Notes: a model not told the origin generated them from the sequence alone. Positions 1-9,189 are shown, counted from the stretch's first letter. The stretch is DNA of 64,000 bases from an uncultured Flavobacteriales bacterium (GCA_913055685.1 CAJXKC010000001.1:248001-312000), one strand, 5' to 3'. Numbers and translations: made by a program.

Positions 1-30
1 ACAGAGCAGATTCTGGCGGACTTTAGTTAA
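1..30 (+). CDS. 3' end of an unidentified plus-strand CDS
   Basis: Frame 1 reads nine codons (TEQILADFS) and then TAA at 28-30. A good intrinsic terminator starts 21 bases later on the same strand, which is what one expects after a real gene end. Too little is visible to name the product; an open frame this short could also occur by chance. Confidence 0.4.
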   Translation, partial: TEQILADFS

Positions 31-51
31 TCGTAGTCAAGGAAAATTAAG

Positions 52-83
52 GCCTGGTTACCAAAGGTAGCCAGGCTTTTTTT
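52..83 (+). terminator. Intrinsic terminator after the left-edge gene
   Basis: An 11-bp stem (52-62 with 66-76, one G-U type pair) closes a three-base loop and is followed by seven T residues. It points rightward. Read on the minus strand it is also followed by a weaker T-rich stretch, so it may also stop the convergent lipoprotein gene ending at 85. Confidence 0.8.
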
Positions 84-84
84 A

Positions 85-624
85 TTACCGCTCGCGGTGA
101 AAATCGAGTGAGCCTTGGTAACTAAATTGAATATCTAAATCGTTTTCATCCTTAGCTACCCCCACTATCGTGTAGGTTTCCCCATCGCGAATTACTTCGA
201 ACTCAGCCGACTGTAGGATAAACCAGAGATCGCTATTGTTAAATACCACCGGGTTTAAAGACGATAAACCCAAACTAAAAGGGGAACGAGCCGTATCCAA
301 ACGATAAACCCCTTCTGCCAAGCCTAAACTATCACTACTCCAAGCTTCAAAAGCTAAGAAGTAACCATGGCCTTTTACACCACTGGGAAAACCAGTGGAA
401 TCGTAATCAATGCTGATCCCTTCTGTATACAAGACCATTTCCTGGCTGTAAGGTGAAGCATTGGCATCAGGGAAATGCATTATAAAGCCAGCCTCCATAG
501 GAAAGCGTTCGCCGTCGATAATTAATTCTTGTGGGAAGCGTGGTTCGGGCTTCTCTTCTTCCTTAGAGCAAGCCGCTGAAATTAGCAGCACACTAAGACT
601 TGCTATCAGTATTCTAGTTCTCAT
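85..624 (-). CDS. Putative surface-exposed lipoprotein, unknown function
   Basis: A 179-residue protein with a short hydrophobic signal peptide and a lipobox (ISAAC) putting the lipidated cysteine at about residue 19. The cysteine is followed by SKEEE. A Lys plus acidic run just after the lipidated Cys is the lipoprotein export signal described in Capnocytophaga and Flavobacterium, so the protein is predicted to face outward. The rest is soluble, with alternating polar and hydrophobic segments suggesting beta structure. I recognise no family. It lies downstream of secG but beyond the secG terminator, so it is probably transcribed separately. Confidence 0.75.
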   Translation of the reverse strand: MRTRILIASLSVLLISAACSKEEEKPEPRFPQELIIDGERFPMEAGFIMHFPDANASPYSQEMVLYTEGISIDYDSTGFPSGVKGHGYFLAFEAWSSDSLGLAEGVYRLDTARSPFSLGLSSLNPVVFNNSDLWFILQSAEFEVIRDGETYTIVGVAKDENDLDIQFSYQGSLDFHRER

Positions 625-683
625 GCCACGAAGAAAATAAAAAAAGCGCCCTTAGTTTAGAAAACAAAACCTAAGAAACAGCT

Positions 684-713
684 AAAAAAAAAGCCGCTCC
701 CTTGGGAACGGCC
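684..713 (-). terminator. Intrinsic terminator after secG
   Basis: On the minus strand a 9-bp stem (712-704 with 701-693, one imperfect pair) and a 2-base loop are followed by nine T residues (692-684). It lies 23 bases beyond the secG stop codon and closes the miaB-to-secG operon. Confidence 0.85.
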
Positions 714-735
714 TTCTTAAACAAATAACAATATT

Positions 736-1119
736 TTAATTCTGCTCTTCCTCGTCTACGCTTTGTGGCATGTCTGAGTTCTGATCGGCAGCTCCACTTG
801 GCAATTGGAAGTTCTGACCCGCTGGGGCAGAAGGAGTAGCAATATCTACGCTCTCTACCGCAGAAGTAGGTACCTCACCACTAGTAGTATTGGGGCTAAT
901 TACAATATTAGCAGCCATTACCAGCACTACTAAAGCGATAGCCAAGGCCCAAGTTCCGCGGTCTAAGAAATCCGTAGTTTTCTTAACCCCTCCAAATAGC
1001 TGGGTGCCACCGCCGCCAAAAGAAGAACTTAAACCTCCTCCTTTAGGGTTTTGTACTAACACGATTAAAATAAGTAGTACACAAACGATGATAATCAATG
1101 ATGTAAGTAAAAGGGCCAT
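736..1119 (-). CDS. secG: Preprotein translocase subunit SecG
   Basis: SecG is the small inner-membrane subunit that assists SecYEG-mediated export. The 127-residue product has the family layout: a first membrane helix (about residues 4-22), a conserved NPKGGGL segment with a Gly-rich cytoplasmic loop (FGGGGTQLFGG), a second helix (about 55-73), and a variable Ser/Pro/Gln-rich acidic tail. The tail makes it longer than the roughly 75-110 residues common elsewhere, which is frequent in Bacteroidota. It is the last gene of the operon, 11 bases after the acidic TPR-like gene. Confidence 0.95.
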   Translation of the reverse strand: MALLLTSLIIIVCVLLILIVLVQNPKGGGLSSSFGGGGTQLFGGVKKTTDFLDRGTWALAIALVVLVMAANIVISPNTTSGEVPTSAVESVDIATPSAPAGQNFQLPSGAADQNSDMPQSVDEEEQN

Positions 1120-1130
1120 AATCTTATCTA

Positions 1131-2933
1131 TTAGTTGCTCTTAGCCAGTTTTTTAATCTCCAAAATTTGGCTGGCAAAGAAAGTACTTTTTTCGGGATAT
1201 TTCAACTTAAGAATTTCATAGGCTTGAATTGCCTTTTTATAATGCTTCTGGCGGATATAAACTTTGGCTAAGGTTTCAGTCACCATCCCCAAGCCTTCGC
1301 TTTCTTCGCGACTCGGACTAGGATTGTTTACACTAGGACTAGCCTCACTTCCGCCTAAGCGACTTTTCATTTTGAGCTCGGGAAGTTTATCGACAAATGA
1401 GTCCAATAAATCTACCTTCGCCTTTATTTCGTGACGCGGACCCTGCTCGGCGTCTACTTCTCCATCACGCAATTTGCGCAGCCAATCACTAAAGGAAAGC
1501 TCTTCTTCCAAGACCGGAGCTTGACTATCATCTGCCTCAGGCAGCACTTCGAGGTCGGCATTAAGTTCCTCTGCATTTACTGGCTCCTCTTCAATGCTTT
1601 GCTCTGCTTCTGCCGACTCGGAAGACTCGGGTTCACCTTCTAATGCTTCAGGTATTGTCTCTTCGTGCTCCGTTTTCGCTTCCTCCGGCGCTTCCTGCCT
1701 TAACTGAGCCGCTAATCCCTCTATGCGCTCAATTTCCGCATCTAAATTATCCGCTGCAGGCTCAGTAGCTTCCTCAGTTTCATTTTCAAGTTCATCAATC
1801 TCAAACTCCATTGAAGCCTCATCAGCCTCACTTGATTCGGCCTCGAGTTCCACATCAAACACATGCTCCTCATCAATAGGTAAATCAGACATTAGAGATT
1901 CCAAGCGGCTATGCTCTTCCATCAAAGTCTGCATTTCCTCCTCGCTAAGGGCATTGCTGGCCTTTAAAGCCTCTAGGCGGTCACGAATTATACGGATCCG
2001 TGCACTTAAAGCTAAGTCACCCTGATCTTCCTTATCCACAAGCTCATTCTCCTCAACCGCCTCGACTTTTTCTTCAAACTCTTCTTGGTTGCTTGCTTCA
2101 GTTTCGGTTTGCTCAGTAGCTTCTACCTCCGGCTCCTCAGCTTCAGTACTTGGATCTTCAGCTTCTACCTCAGAGCTCCCTTGCATTTGGGCTTCCCTTC
2201 TTTCTACAAGAGCAGCGATATCTATAGGACTATCCGCTGTTTCCGAATCGGTATTTGATTCATCCGAATCGGCTGCTCCTTCGCCCTTGGCGAAAAGCTT
2301 CTCCCCCATCCCTTTACGCTCTTGCTCAAACTGCTCACGTATCGCCTTATTTCGAGCCAATATTGCCTTTACTCGCTCCTGCGGACTCAGATCACTTAAG
2401 TCCTCAGGAACCGCTCCCAATTTTTCCTCCGCAGGGACTTCGCTCTCTTCCGGTTTATCTATTTGGGGACTAATTGTTTCTTCAACTACGGTATCCTCCT
2501 TATGACTTAATTCGGGACTAGGAGCTTCCTCCTCGGGGACAGCAATGCTCTCTTTATCTTTAGAATCGTCGGCCTCAAGATTAGGCTCCGAATCGGTGGC
2601 AATTAGCTCCTCCGCTTCGCTTTTAACACTTTTTTCCTCCTTCTTAACTTCCTCAGGCTCGCTTACCACACTCAGAGGTGCAGGTCTAGAAACGGCTTTC
2701 TGCTTGCCTTCAAAAAGTTCAAATAGTACCGATCGATCATTGGAGAGCGCTGCAGCCCGACCAAGTTGTTGATTAAAAAGATGGGCTGATGAATAACGCA
2801 AACGCAATCCATAGAGCAACTGAATGACCTGGGAATAAGGGTATTGAGCAGCCAACTCTCTTAAGTCATCTACCTCAAAATCCTCAACGGTATAGGGTTC
2901 CGCAAGTAACTTTATGAATTCTTCAGTTCTCAA
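1131..2933 (-). CDS. Highly acidic TPR-like protein with TTG start
   Basis: A 600-residue cytoplasmic protein with three zones. The N-terminal ~80 residues form a helical domain rich in Leu/Tyr. Residues ~90-480 are low-complexity, dominated by Glu/Asp/Ser with coiled-coil-like patches (around 180-215 and 310-345). The C-terminal ~60 residues resemble one TPR unit (LAKVYIRQKHYKKAIQAYEI). The start is TTG at 2933, directly abutting the lptE stop TAA; no in-frame ATG occurs for more than 200 codons, so TTG is the only start that keeps the N-terminal domain. It sits between lptE and secG, so an envelope-biogenesis role is plausible but not shown. There is no signal peptide. Confidence 0.8.
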   Translation of the reverse strand: MRTEEFIKLLAEPYTVEDFEVDDLRELAAQYPYSQVIQLLYGLRLRYSSAHLFNQQLGRAAALSNDRSVLFELFEGKQKAVSRPAPLSVVSEPEEVKKEEKSVKSEAEELIATDSEPNLEADDSKDKESIAVPEEEAPSPELSHKEDTVVEETISPQIDKPEESEVPAEEKLGAVPEDLSDLSPQERVKAILARNKAIREQFEQERKGMGEKLFAKGEGAADSDESNTDSETADSPIDIAALVERREAQMQGSSEVEAEDPSTEAEEPEVEATEQTETEASNQEEFEEKVEAVEENELVDKEDQGDLALSARIRIIRDRLEALKASNALSEEEMQTLMEEHSRLESLMSDLPIDEEHVFDVELEAESSEADEASMEFEIDELENETEEATEPAADNLDAEIERIEGLAAQLRQEAPEEAKTEHEETIPEALEGEPESSESAEAEQSIEEEPVNAEELNADLEVLPEADDSQAPVLEEELSFSDWLRKLRDGEVDAEQGPRHEIKAKVDLLDSFVDKLPELKMKSRLGGSEASPSVNNPSPSREESEGLGMVTETLAKVYIRQKHYKKAIQAYEILKLKYPEKSTFFASQILEIKKLAKSN

Positions 2934-3434
2934 TTACCAATTGCCGATGGACTGATTTAAAATGTTTTCAGCTAGCTCCTGCGCGACTTGATCATGCAGT
3001 TCTGCTTCAATTGCGTTAATATCCTGATTTGCATCGAAATCCACAAATCGAGAAAAACTACGTTCAAATCCCTTATCCGGTTCCTTTTCGTTGATGTAAA
3101 TCACGTTTACCTCAACGGTTAAACGGTTTTGCGCCACAGATCCTAAATTAGAAGCCTGAGCATTAATTGGATCTATTGAATAACGACGAATTTCTCCGCT
3201 AAACTGAAGGTCGCCGCCACGGCTCACTAATTCTAAGGGAGTCTGTTGAACGAAAATATCACGGAGCTTCTCACTAAAAACCTGAGACAACTCTGGTTTA
3301 ACTAATTCCGCATTATTAGGAAAATTCTGAATACTTACCGTTTTAGCATCACCCACATCTCCGCCGGTAAAAGAATAACCTCCGGTACAAGCATTAAACA
3401 GCAAGGTTATCGACACGAAAATTAGCGCTCTCAT
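2934..3434 (-). CDS. lptE: LptE-family LPS-assembly lipoprotein
   Basis: LptE plugs the LptD barrel and helps insert lipopolysaccharide in the outer leaflet. The 166-residue product has a signal peptide with a lipobox ending FNAC (Cys about residue 16), then GGYSFTGG and the family-type run of a short beta strand (KTVSIQNFPNNA), a helix containing SEKLRDIF, and strands ending in LQFSGEI. The size fits Bacteroidota LptE-like proteins. It overlaps the preceding sigma-54 regulator by 4 bases and abuts the TTG of the next gene, so translation is probably coupled. Family assignment is by pattern; sequence conservation of LptE is low. Confidence 0.85.
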   Translation of the reverse strand: MRALIFVSITLLFNACTGGYSFTGGDVGDAKTVSIQNFPNNAELVKPELSQVFSEKLRDIFVQQTPLELVSRGGDLQFSGEIRRYSIDPINAQASNLGSVAQNRLTVEVNVIYINEKEPDKGFERSFSRFVDFDANQDINAIEAELHDQVAQELAENILNQSIGNW

Positions 3435-4699
3435 AAATTATACTGTTTAATCTTACGGTACAAGGTGCGCTCAGAAATACCTAGCTCTTTCGCCGCATCC
3501 TTGCGCTTATTATTATTCCGGTCTAAAGCTTTTCTAATCATTTCCAATTCCTTCTCCTGCAAGGTTAAAGGCTCATCCTCAACAATATCGTGACCCGCAT
3601 CATAAACACGCTCGGAAAGCTCTGCTTCTTCATCGGTATAAACAGGAAGGTAAGAAGTAGGGAGCTCCTTTTCAGGATTTAGCTTTTCGACCGCCGCTTC
3701 CTCCTCGTAAATCCTACGAATTAAAGAACGATTATCATCCTTCCATTCATCACTAATTTCTTGATTCTGCATTAACTCGCCGGTAAGCTTCTTTAGGTCC
3801 GATATATCTTTACGCATATCGAATAAAATCTTGTAAAGAATCTCCCGTTCATTGGAAAAATCGGTTTCACTCACCGGCTTATCCTCCTTATAAAGTGCCG
3901 GTAAGCCTCCTCGACCTGAATCAGGCAGATACTGCATTAAGGTATTCGCCCCAATAGCTTTCTCGTGCTCAATCACCGAGATTTGCTCAGCCAAATTCCT
4001 AAGCTGACGTATGTTTCCTGGCCAATGGTAATTTCGCAAAACATTTACCGCTTCCTCGTCTAAACGAACCGGTGGAATATGGTATTTATCGGCGAAGTCG
4101 GCCGCAAACTTTCTAAAAATTAGATGGATATCATCCTTTCTTTCACGTAAGGCCGGTAAATGAATTTCAACCGTGTTTAGACGGTAGTATAAATCTTCGC
4201 GGAAACGTCCTTTTTGGATGGCGGTCATCATATCCACATTGGTTGCCGCGACGATGCGCACATCGGTCTTTTGAATTTGAGAGGAACCCACTTTAATAAA
4301 TTCCCCGGTTTCTAAGACCCTAAGCAAACGCACCTGAGTGGCAAGAGGGAGTTCCCCAACCTCATCTAAAAAGATGGTACCGCCATTAGCTTCTTCAAAA
4401 TAGCCCTTGCGCGTCCCTGTGGCACCGGTAAAGGCACCCTTTTCATGTCCAAAAAGCTCGCTATCAATAGTTCCCTCTGGAATAGCACCGCAGTTTACCG
4501 CGATGTATTTATTGTGTTTACGATGACTTTGAGAATGGATAATTCTCGGAATAGACTCTTTACCTACTCCACTTTCACCCGAAACCAGCACTGAAATATC
4601 GGTACCCGCAACTTGAAGCGCTTTATTAAGAGCACGTTCTAAGCCTGGGCTATTACCAATTATTCCAAAACGTTGTTTTACTTCTTGAATGGAGTTCAC
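3431..4699 (-). CDS. Sigma-54-dependent transcriptional activator lacking a receiver domain
   Basis: A bacterial enhancer-binding protein that remodels sigma-54 RNA polymerase by ATP hydrolysis. The 422 residues begin almost directly with the AAA+ domain: Walker A GESGVGKE (about 41-48), the sigma-54-contacting GAFTGA loop (about 88-93), Walker B TIFLDEVGEL (about 108-117) and an arginine-finger region. After a ~110-residue linker of little conservation comes a C-terminal Fis-type helix-turn-helix (KRKDAAKELGISERTLYRKI). There is no receiver, GAF or PAS domain, so activity would be set by expression level, a partner protein or the linker. It overlaps lptE by 4 bases and the upstream gene by 4 bases. 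Confidence 0.95.
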   Translation of the reverse strand: MNSIQEVKQRFGIIGNSPGLERALNKALQVAGTDISVLVSGESGVGKESIPRIIHSQSHRKHNKYIAVNCGAIPEGTIDSELFGHEKGAFTGATGTRKGYFEEANGGTIFLDEVGELPLATQVRLLRVLETGEFIKVGSSQIQKTDVRIVAATNVDMMTAIQKGRFREDLYYRLNTVEIHLPALRERKDDIHLIFRKFAADFADKYHIPPVRLDEEAVNVLRNYHWPGNIRQLRNLAEQISVIEHEKAIGANTLMQYLPDSGRGGLPALYKEDKPVSETDFSNEREILYKILFDMRKDISDLKKLTGELMQNQEISDEWKDDNRSLIRRIYEEEAAVEKLNPEKELPTSYLPVYTDEEAELSERVYDAGHDIVEDEPLTLQEKELEMIRKALDRNNNKRKDAAKELGISERTLYRKIKQYNL

Positions 4700-5100
4700 T
4701 TTACCTTGTATTTTACTTCAATTGCCTTGTCTTGGTGAATTTTAACGGCATTGCTCTTATTAATCACCCAAGGTTTGAAAGCCTTTAATTCTACTTCTCG
4801 CGCCTGCGGATAAGCTTTAGGTAGCTTTACCCCACGACGTCTGCCACTAGCAAAGCCCTCGTAAATTAGTTTGCCTTGGGCATCATATAGCTTTAACTCA
4901 AAGCCACTGCTTAAGTTTTGAATACAGGTACCGCGACTAGTATCTGCAATACAATAGTACAATTCACCTTTCGTGCGGATCTGATCGTTTTCAATCCAAA
5001 TGGTCAAATTATTATCCAACCACCTTCCGTTTACTTTCTCTTGGGCCTGTAGGGCACCAACACCCAAGAATAGCGCAATTAAGCAGTGTTTCAGTTTCAT
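4696..5100 (-). CDS. Small secreted protein, unknown function
   Basis: A 134-residue protein with a clear signal peptide (about residues 1-19, cleavage after LQA). The mature part is basic near the C-terminus and has an alternating beta-strand pattern; it contains two Cys residues separated by eight positions (CIADTSRGTC) that could form a disulfide. It starts 2 bases after miaB ends and overlaps the sigma-54 regulator by 4 bases, so it belongs to the same operon. I do not recognise the family. A periplasmic location is expected. Confidence 0.75.
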   Translation of the reverse strand: MKLKHCLIALFLGVGALQAQEKVNGRWLDNNLTIWIENDQIRTKGELYYCIADTSRGTCIQNLSSGFELKLYDAQGKLIYEGFASGRRRGVKLPKAYPQAREVELKAFKPWVINKSNAVKIHQDKAIEVKYKVK

Positions 5101-5102
5101 TC

Positions 5103-6524
5103 TTAGTCCTTCACCAGCTCACCTAAAAGGGTAGCTGCAGTGCAATCAATAATCTTTACTCTAACGAAGTCTCCCGGTTTTTCATCTCCTTGCTTGGGGA
5201 AAACTACCATGGTATTTTGGGTATTTCTTCCTTTCCAATCGGAGGCACTACGCTTAGAGTCGCCTTCAATTAATATTTCTTCGATCTTACCAAGATGCTC
5301 TTGATTACGCTCTAGGCTGTGCTTTTGCTGCAAATCGATGATTTCATTGAGGCGGCGTTTCTTGGTTTCAATATCAACATCGTCCTCCATTTTACGCGCC
5401 GCAAAGGTGTTGGGGCGTTCGCTGTAATAGAACATATAACCGAAATCGTATCGCACATATTCCATTAAAGAGAGCGTTTCCTTATGATCCTCTTCGGTTT
5501 CGGTAGGGAAGCCGGCAATCATATCATGGGAAATACCACAATCAGGGATAATTTTACGAATACGATCAATTAAATCGAAATATTCCTCTCGGTTATGACC
5601 ACGATTCATTTCCTTAAGAATGCGACTACTACCTGACTGCACCGGTAAGTGAATGTATTTACAGATATTATCGTACTTGGCAATAGCATGTAGCACATCA
5701 TCGGTCATATCTTGAGGATTTGAAGTGCTAAAGCGAATACGCATACCAGGCACTGCCTCTGCCACTAAAGCCAACAAATCAGCAAAATTCACCGCCGAAG
5801 CCTTCGCTGCGTCGGAAGCTTTATCAAAATCTTTCTTGAGTCCGCCTCCATACCAGAGATAAGAGTCCACGTTCTGCCCCAAAAGGGTTATTTCCTTAAA
5901 GCCCCTAGCCTCCAGCTCGCGTGCCTCGGCTAAAATGGTTTCTGGATTGCGGCTTCTTTCACGACCACGGGTAAAGGGTACCACACAAAAGGTACACATA
6001 TTATCACAACCTCTGGTAATGGAAATAAAGGCCGAAACTCCATTGGTATCAATTCGAACCGGGTTTACATCAGCATAAGTTTCCTCTTTGGAGAGAATTA
6101 CATTTACGGCCTTTCTTCCCCCTTCAACTTTTTCTATCAGATTGGGAAGATCGCGATATGCATCGGGACCGACCACCAGGTCGACCAGTTTTTCCTCATC
6201 TAAAAACTTATCCTTTAAACGCTCGGCCATACAGCCCAGCACGCCAATTTTCATTTCTGGACGTTCCTCTTTAAGCTTATTGAAGCTATTTAAACGCTTA
6301 CGCACGGTTTGCTCCGCTTTATCGCGAATAGAGCAAGTATTTAATAAAATTAAATCGGCTTCCTCCACATTACGGGTAGTCCCAAATCCTTCTTTAGCTA
6401 AAATCGACGCAACGATTTCACTATCCGAGAAATTCATCTGGCACCCGTAGCTTTCTATGTATAGCTTACGATCGCCACGCTCACCTTCTTGAACTAGCGC
6501 TGAACCTTGTGCGCTTTCATCCAT
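5103..6524 (-). CDS. miaB: tRNA-2-methylthio-N6-dimethylallyladenosine synthase MiaB
   Basis: MiaB is a radical-SAM enzyme that methylthiolates i6A37 in tRNAs reading UNN codons. The 473-residue product has the N-terminal MTTase domain with three cluster cysteines (about C28, C64, C98), the radical-SAM triad CDNMCTFC (about C173, C177, C180), and a C-terminal TRAM domain. I chose the ATG at 6524. The longer open frame (to 6614) would run through a consensus promoter at 6573-6601 and adds 30 residues not typical of the family. It is the first gene of the six-gene operon ending in secG. Confidence 0.95.
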   Translation of the reverse strand: MDESAQGSALVQEGERGDRKLYIESYGCQMNFSDSEIVASILAKEGFGTTRNVEEADLILLNTCSIRDKAEQTVRKRLNSFNKLKEERPEMKIGVLGCMAERLKDKFLDEEKLVDLVVGPDAYRDLPNLIEKVEGGRKAVNVILSKEETYADVNPVRIDTNGVSAFISITRGCDNMCTFCVVPFTRGRERSRNPETILAEARELEARGFKEITLLGQNVDSYLWYGGGLKKDFDKASDAAKASAVNFADLLALVAEAVPGMRIRFSTSNPQDMTDDVLHAIAKYDNICKYIHLPVQSGSSRILKEMNRGHNREEYFDLIDRIRKIIPDCGISHDMIAGFPTETEEDHKETLSLMEYVRYDFGYMFYYSERPNTFAARKMEDDVDIETKKRRLNEIIDLQQKHSLERNQEHLGKIEEILIEGDSKRSASDWKGRNTQNTMVVFPKQGDEKPGDFVRVKIIDCTAATLLGELVKD

Positions 6525-6572
6525 TATCTTTTCCTGCACGCCTAATCTTTGTTTAGGTATTTTTATGGATTG

Positions 6573-6601
6573 CAAAGGTACAAATCTGGGTCCATTGCCA
6601 A
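6573..6601 (-). promoter_or_regulatory. Bacteroidota-type promoter for the miaB operon
   Basis: On the minus strand TTG (6601-6599), an 18-base spacer and TACCTTTG (6580-6573) match the Bacteroidota sigma-A consensus TTG-N17-23-TAnnTTTG. The -7 box ends 48 bases upstream of the miaB ATG chosen here and supports that start. Confidence 0.75.
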
Positions 6602-6705
6602 TTTGGCAGACCAAATAAAAGCTTAATAAATACCGAAAAAGCTAAATCAAAAAAACATTGATTTATTTTGCCAATCGGTCGAAAGCAAAAAATTAGCAGA
6701 AGAAG

Positions 6706-9189
6706 ATGTCAAAAAACCTCGTAATAGTAGAGTCACCCGCCAAGGCTAAAACGATTGAAAAGATCTTAGGAAAGGACTTTCAAGTGGAAAGCTCCTTTGG
6801 CCATATTAGAGATTTGGTGCAAAAGGATATGGGGGTTGATGTGAAAGATAATTTCCGTCCCAAATACGCAATTAGTAGTGACAAGAAAGAGGTCGTTAAA
6901 AAACTTAAAAAGCTAAGTAAAGAAGCAGAGATTGTTTGGTTAGCTTCGGATGAGGACCGCGAAGGAGAGGCCATTGCTTGGCATCTATATGAAGCTTTAG
7001 ACCTGAAACCGACCAATACCAACCGCATCACCTTTAGTGAAATTACCGAGAAGGCCATTAAACGTTCGATCGAAAACCCACGTCGCATTAATACCGATCT
7101 GGTAAATGCTCAACAGGCTCGCAGAATTTTAGACCGCATTGTAGGATTTGAGCTTTCGCCGGTTTTATGGAAAAAAGTTAAAGCCGGCTTATCCGCTGGT
7201 AGAGTTCAATCGGTGGCGGTGCGATTGATTGTGGAACGTGAAATGGAAATCCGTGATTTTAAAGCGGAGGCCTTTTATAAGGTAGTAGCCGAATTTAAAA
7301 ATGAAGACGGTAAAAGCTTTCGGGCTGATCTAAATAAGCGCTTTGATAATGAGCAAGAAGCGCGTGACTTCTTAGAGCGCTGTAGTCAACATAATTTCAG
7401 TATTCGTGATATTGAAACCAAGCCCGCAAAGAAAAGTCCTGCTCCTCCATTTACCACCTCGACTTTACAGCAAGAGGCTTCTCGAAAGCTAAATTTTTCA
7501 GTGGGCCGCACCATGTCCGTTGCCCAAAAGCTTTACGAAGCAGGCCTTATCACCTACATGCGTACCGACTCGGTAAACCTGTCTGACGACGCTTTAGCTG
7601 CAGCAGGAGCCGAAGTGCGAAAAGCCTACGGAGAAGCTTATGCGAAAACCCGAAAATACAGTTCTAAGAGTAAGGGCGCGCAAGAGGCTCACGAAGCTAT
7701 TCGACCCACCTCCTTTGATCGCCAAAGCGCAGGAACCCTGGACGAGCAACGCCGCCTTTATCAACTGATATGGCGCCGGTCCATTGCATCCCAAATGAGT
7801 GACGCCCAACTAGAACGAACGGTGTTTCGTATTGGCACCCCAGTAGAATCTTATGAGTTCGTGGCTAGAGGAGAGGTAATTAAATTTGAGGGTTTCTTAA
7901 AAGTATATTTAGAGGGTCGTGATGAAGAGGATGAAGAGGAATCAGGCCTACTTCCTACCTGTAAAAAGGGAGAGAAATTAGTTTATCGCGATATCACTGC
8001 AACTCAACGATTCACCAAACACCCAGCTCGTTATACTGAGGCTAGTTTAGTGAAGAAATTAGAGGAACTTGGCATCGGAAGACCTTCGACTTATGCGCCG
8101 ACCATTAGCACCATTATCAAAAGGGAGTACGTCGAAAAATCAAACCTTGAAGGCTTCAAGAGGCAATACCTCCAAATGAGTTTAAGCGGGGGAGAAATCA
8201 AGGACACTTCGCTTAGCGAAACTACCGGAGCAGATAAGAATAAACTTATTCCTACAGATATAGGTAACGTAGTAAACGGATTTCTAACCGAGCATTTTGA
8301 CAACGTTTTGGCGTATAACTTCACCGCTCAGGTGGAAGAACAGTTCGACAACATTGCCCAGGGCGAAGAAGAGTGGACCGAGATGCTACATCGTTTTTAT
8401 GATGAATTCCATCCACACCTAAAAGAAGTTGAAGAAGAAGCTGACCGCGCTACCGGTGAGCGAATTTTAGGGGAAGACCCAAAGACCGGAAAAACTGTCT
8501 TGGTTCGATTAGGACGCTTCGGACCCATGGCGCAAATTGGCGATATCGATGATGAAGAAAAGCAATTTGCCAGCCTCAATAAGGATCAGAGTTTAGATTC
8601 GGTAACGCTACAGGAAGCCTTAGATCTCTTTTTATTGCCGAAAACACTTGGGGACTTTGATGGGGAAACGGTAGTAGTGTCGAATGGACCCTACGGACCC
8701 TATATCAAACATGGGAAAAAATCGATTTCTCTAGATAAGGGAGAAGACCCCTTAGAAGTAGATATGGCTCGGGCCCAAGAATTAATAGAAGCCAAGCGAA
8801 AGGCAGATGAGCCGATTGCACATTATGAAGATATGCCCGTTCAGAAAGGGGTGGGAAGATTCGGCCCTTTCATTAAGTGGAATTCCATGTTCATTAACGT
8901 GAACAAGAAATATGATTTCGACAACCTCAGCTACGATGATGTGGTGACCTTAATTGAGGAGAAAAAGCAAAAAGAAAAGGACAAACTTATCCACCACTGG
9001 GAAGATGAAGGCATTCGAGTTGAAAAAGCCCGCTGGGGCCGTTTCAGTGTTATCAAAGGCAGAGTGAAAGTGGAGTTGCCCAAAACCACCAAGATTGAAA
9101 AGCTGACCAAAGAGGAAGCTGTAAAATTGATCGCCGAAAAAGCACCTGCCAAAAAGAAAGGCACTCGTAAGAAAAGCACCAAGAAATGA
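6706..9189 (+). CDS. topA: DNA topoisomerase I (type IA)
   Basis: TopA relaxes negative supercoils through a 5'-phosphotyrosyl intermediate. The 827-residue product has the Toprim domain at the N-terminus (LVIVESPAKAKTIEK, then DEDREGEAIAW with the acidic metal ligands), the active-site Tyr in the GLITYMRTDS motif at about residue 285, and a C-terminal region with repeated short modules (e.g. GRFGP...IK) in place of some zinc fingers, ending in a Lys-rich tail (AKKKGTRKKSTKK). Length fits bacterial TopA. It overlaps the next gene by 4 bases. No convincing promoter was found in the 181-base divergent gap with miaB. Confidence 0.97.
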   Translation: MSKNLVIVESPAKAKTIEKILGKDFQVESSFGHIRDLVQKDMGVDVKDNFRPKYAISSDKKEVVKKLKKLSKEAEIVWLASDEDREGEAIAWHLYEALDLKPTNTNRITFSEITEKAIKRSIENPRRINTDLVNAQQARRILDRIVGFELSPVLWKKVKAGLSAGRVQSVAVRLIVEREMEIRDFKAEAFYKVVAEFKNEDGKSFRADLNKRFDNEQEARDFLERCSQHNFSIRDIETKPAKKSPAPPFTTSTLQQEASRKLNFSVGRTMSVAQKLYEAGLITYMRTDSVNLSDDALAAAGAEVRKAYGEAYAKTRKYSSKSKGAQEAHEAIRPTSFDRQSAGTLDEQRRLYQLIWRRSIASQMSDAQLERTVFRIGTPVESYEFVARGEVIKFEGFLKVYLEGRDEEDEEESGLLPTCKKGEKLVYRDITATQRFTKHPARYTEASLVKKLEELGIGRPSTYAPTISTIIKREYVEKSNLEGFKRQYLQMSLSGGEIKDTSLSETTGADKNKLIPTDIGNVVNGFLTEHFDNVLAYNFTAQVEEQFDNIAQGEEEWTEMLHRFYDEFHPHLKEVEEEADRATGERILGEDPKTGKTVLVRLGRFGPMAQIGDIDDEEKQFASLNKDQSLDSVTLQEALDLFLLPKTLGDFDGETVVVSNGPYGPYIKHGKKSISLDKGEDPLEVDMARAQELIEAKRKADEPIAHYEDMPVQKGVGRFGPFIKWNSMFINVNKKYDFDNLSYDDVVTLIEEKKQKEKDKLIHHWEDEGIRVEKARWGRFSVIKGRVKVELPKTTKIEKLTKEEAVKLIAEKAPAKKKGTRKKSTKK

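Noticed and set aside
1723-2505. Long plus-strand open frames opposite the acidic gene
   Set aside because: They are Ser-rich antisense shadows of Glu/Asp codons (GAN read in reverse gives TCN), with no independent support.
6525-6614. Longer N-terminus for MiaB (30 extra residues)
   Set aside because: The extra codons cover a consensus promoter at 6573-6601 and do not resemble the family start.
6640-6706. TTATTTTG-like sequence as a topA promoter
   Set aside because: It misses the conserved A at the second position of TAnnTTTG and has no TTG at the right distance.
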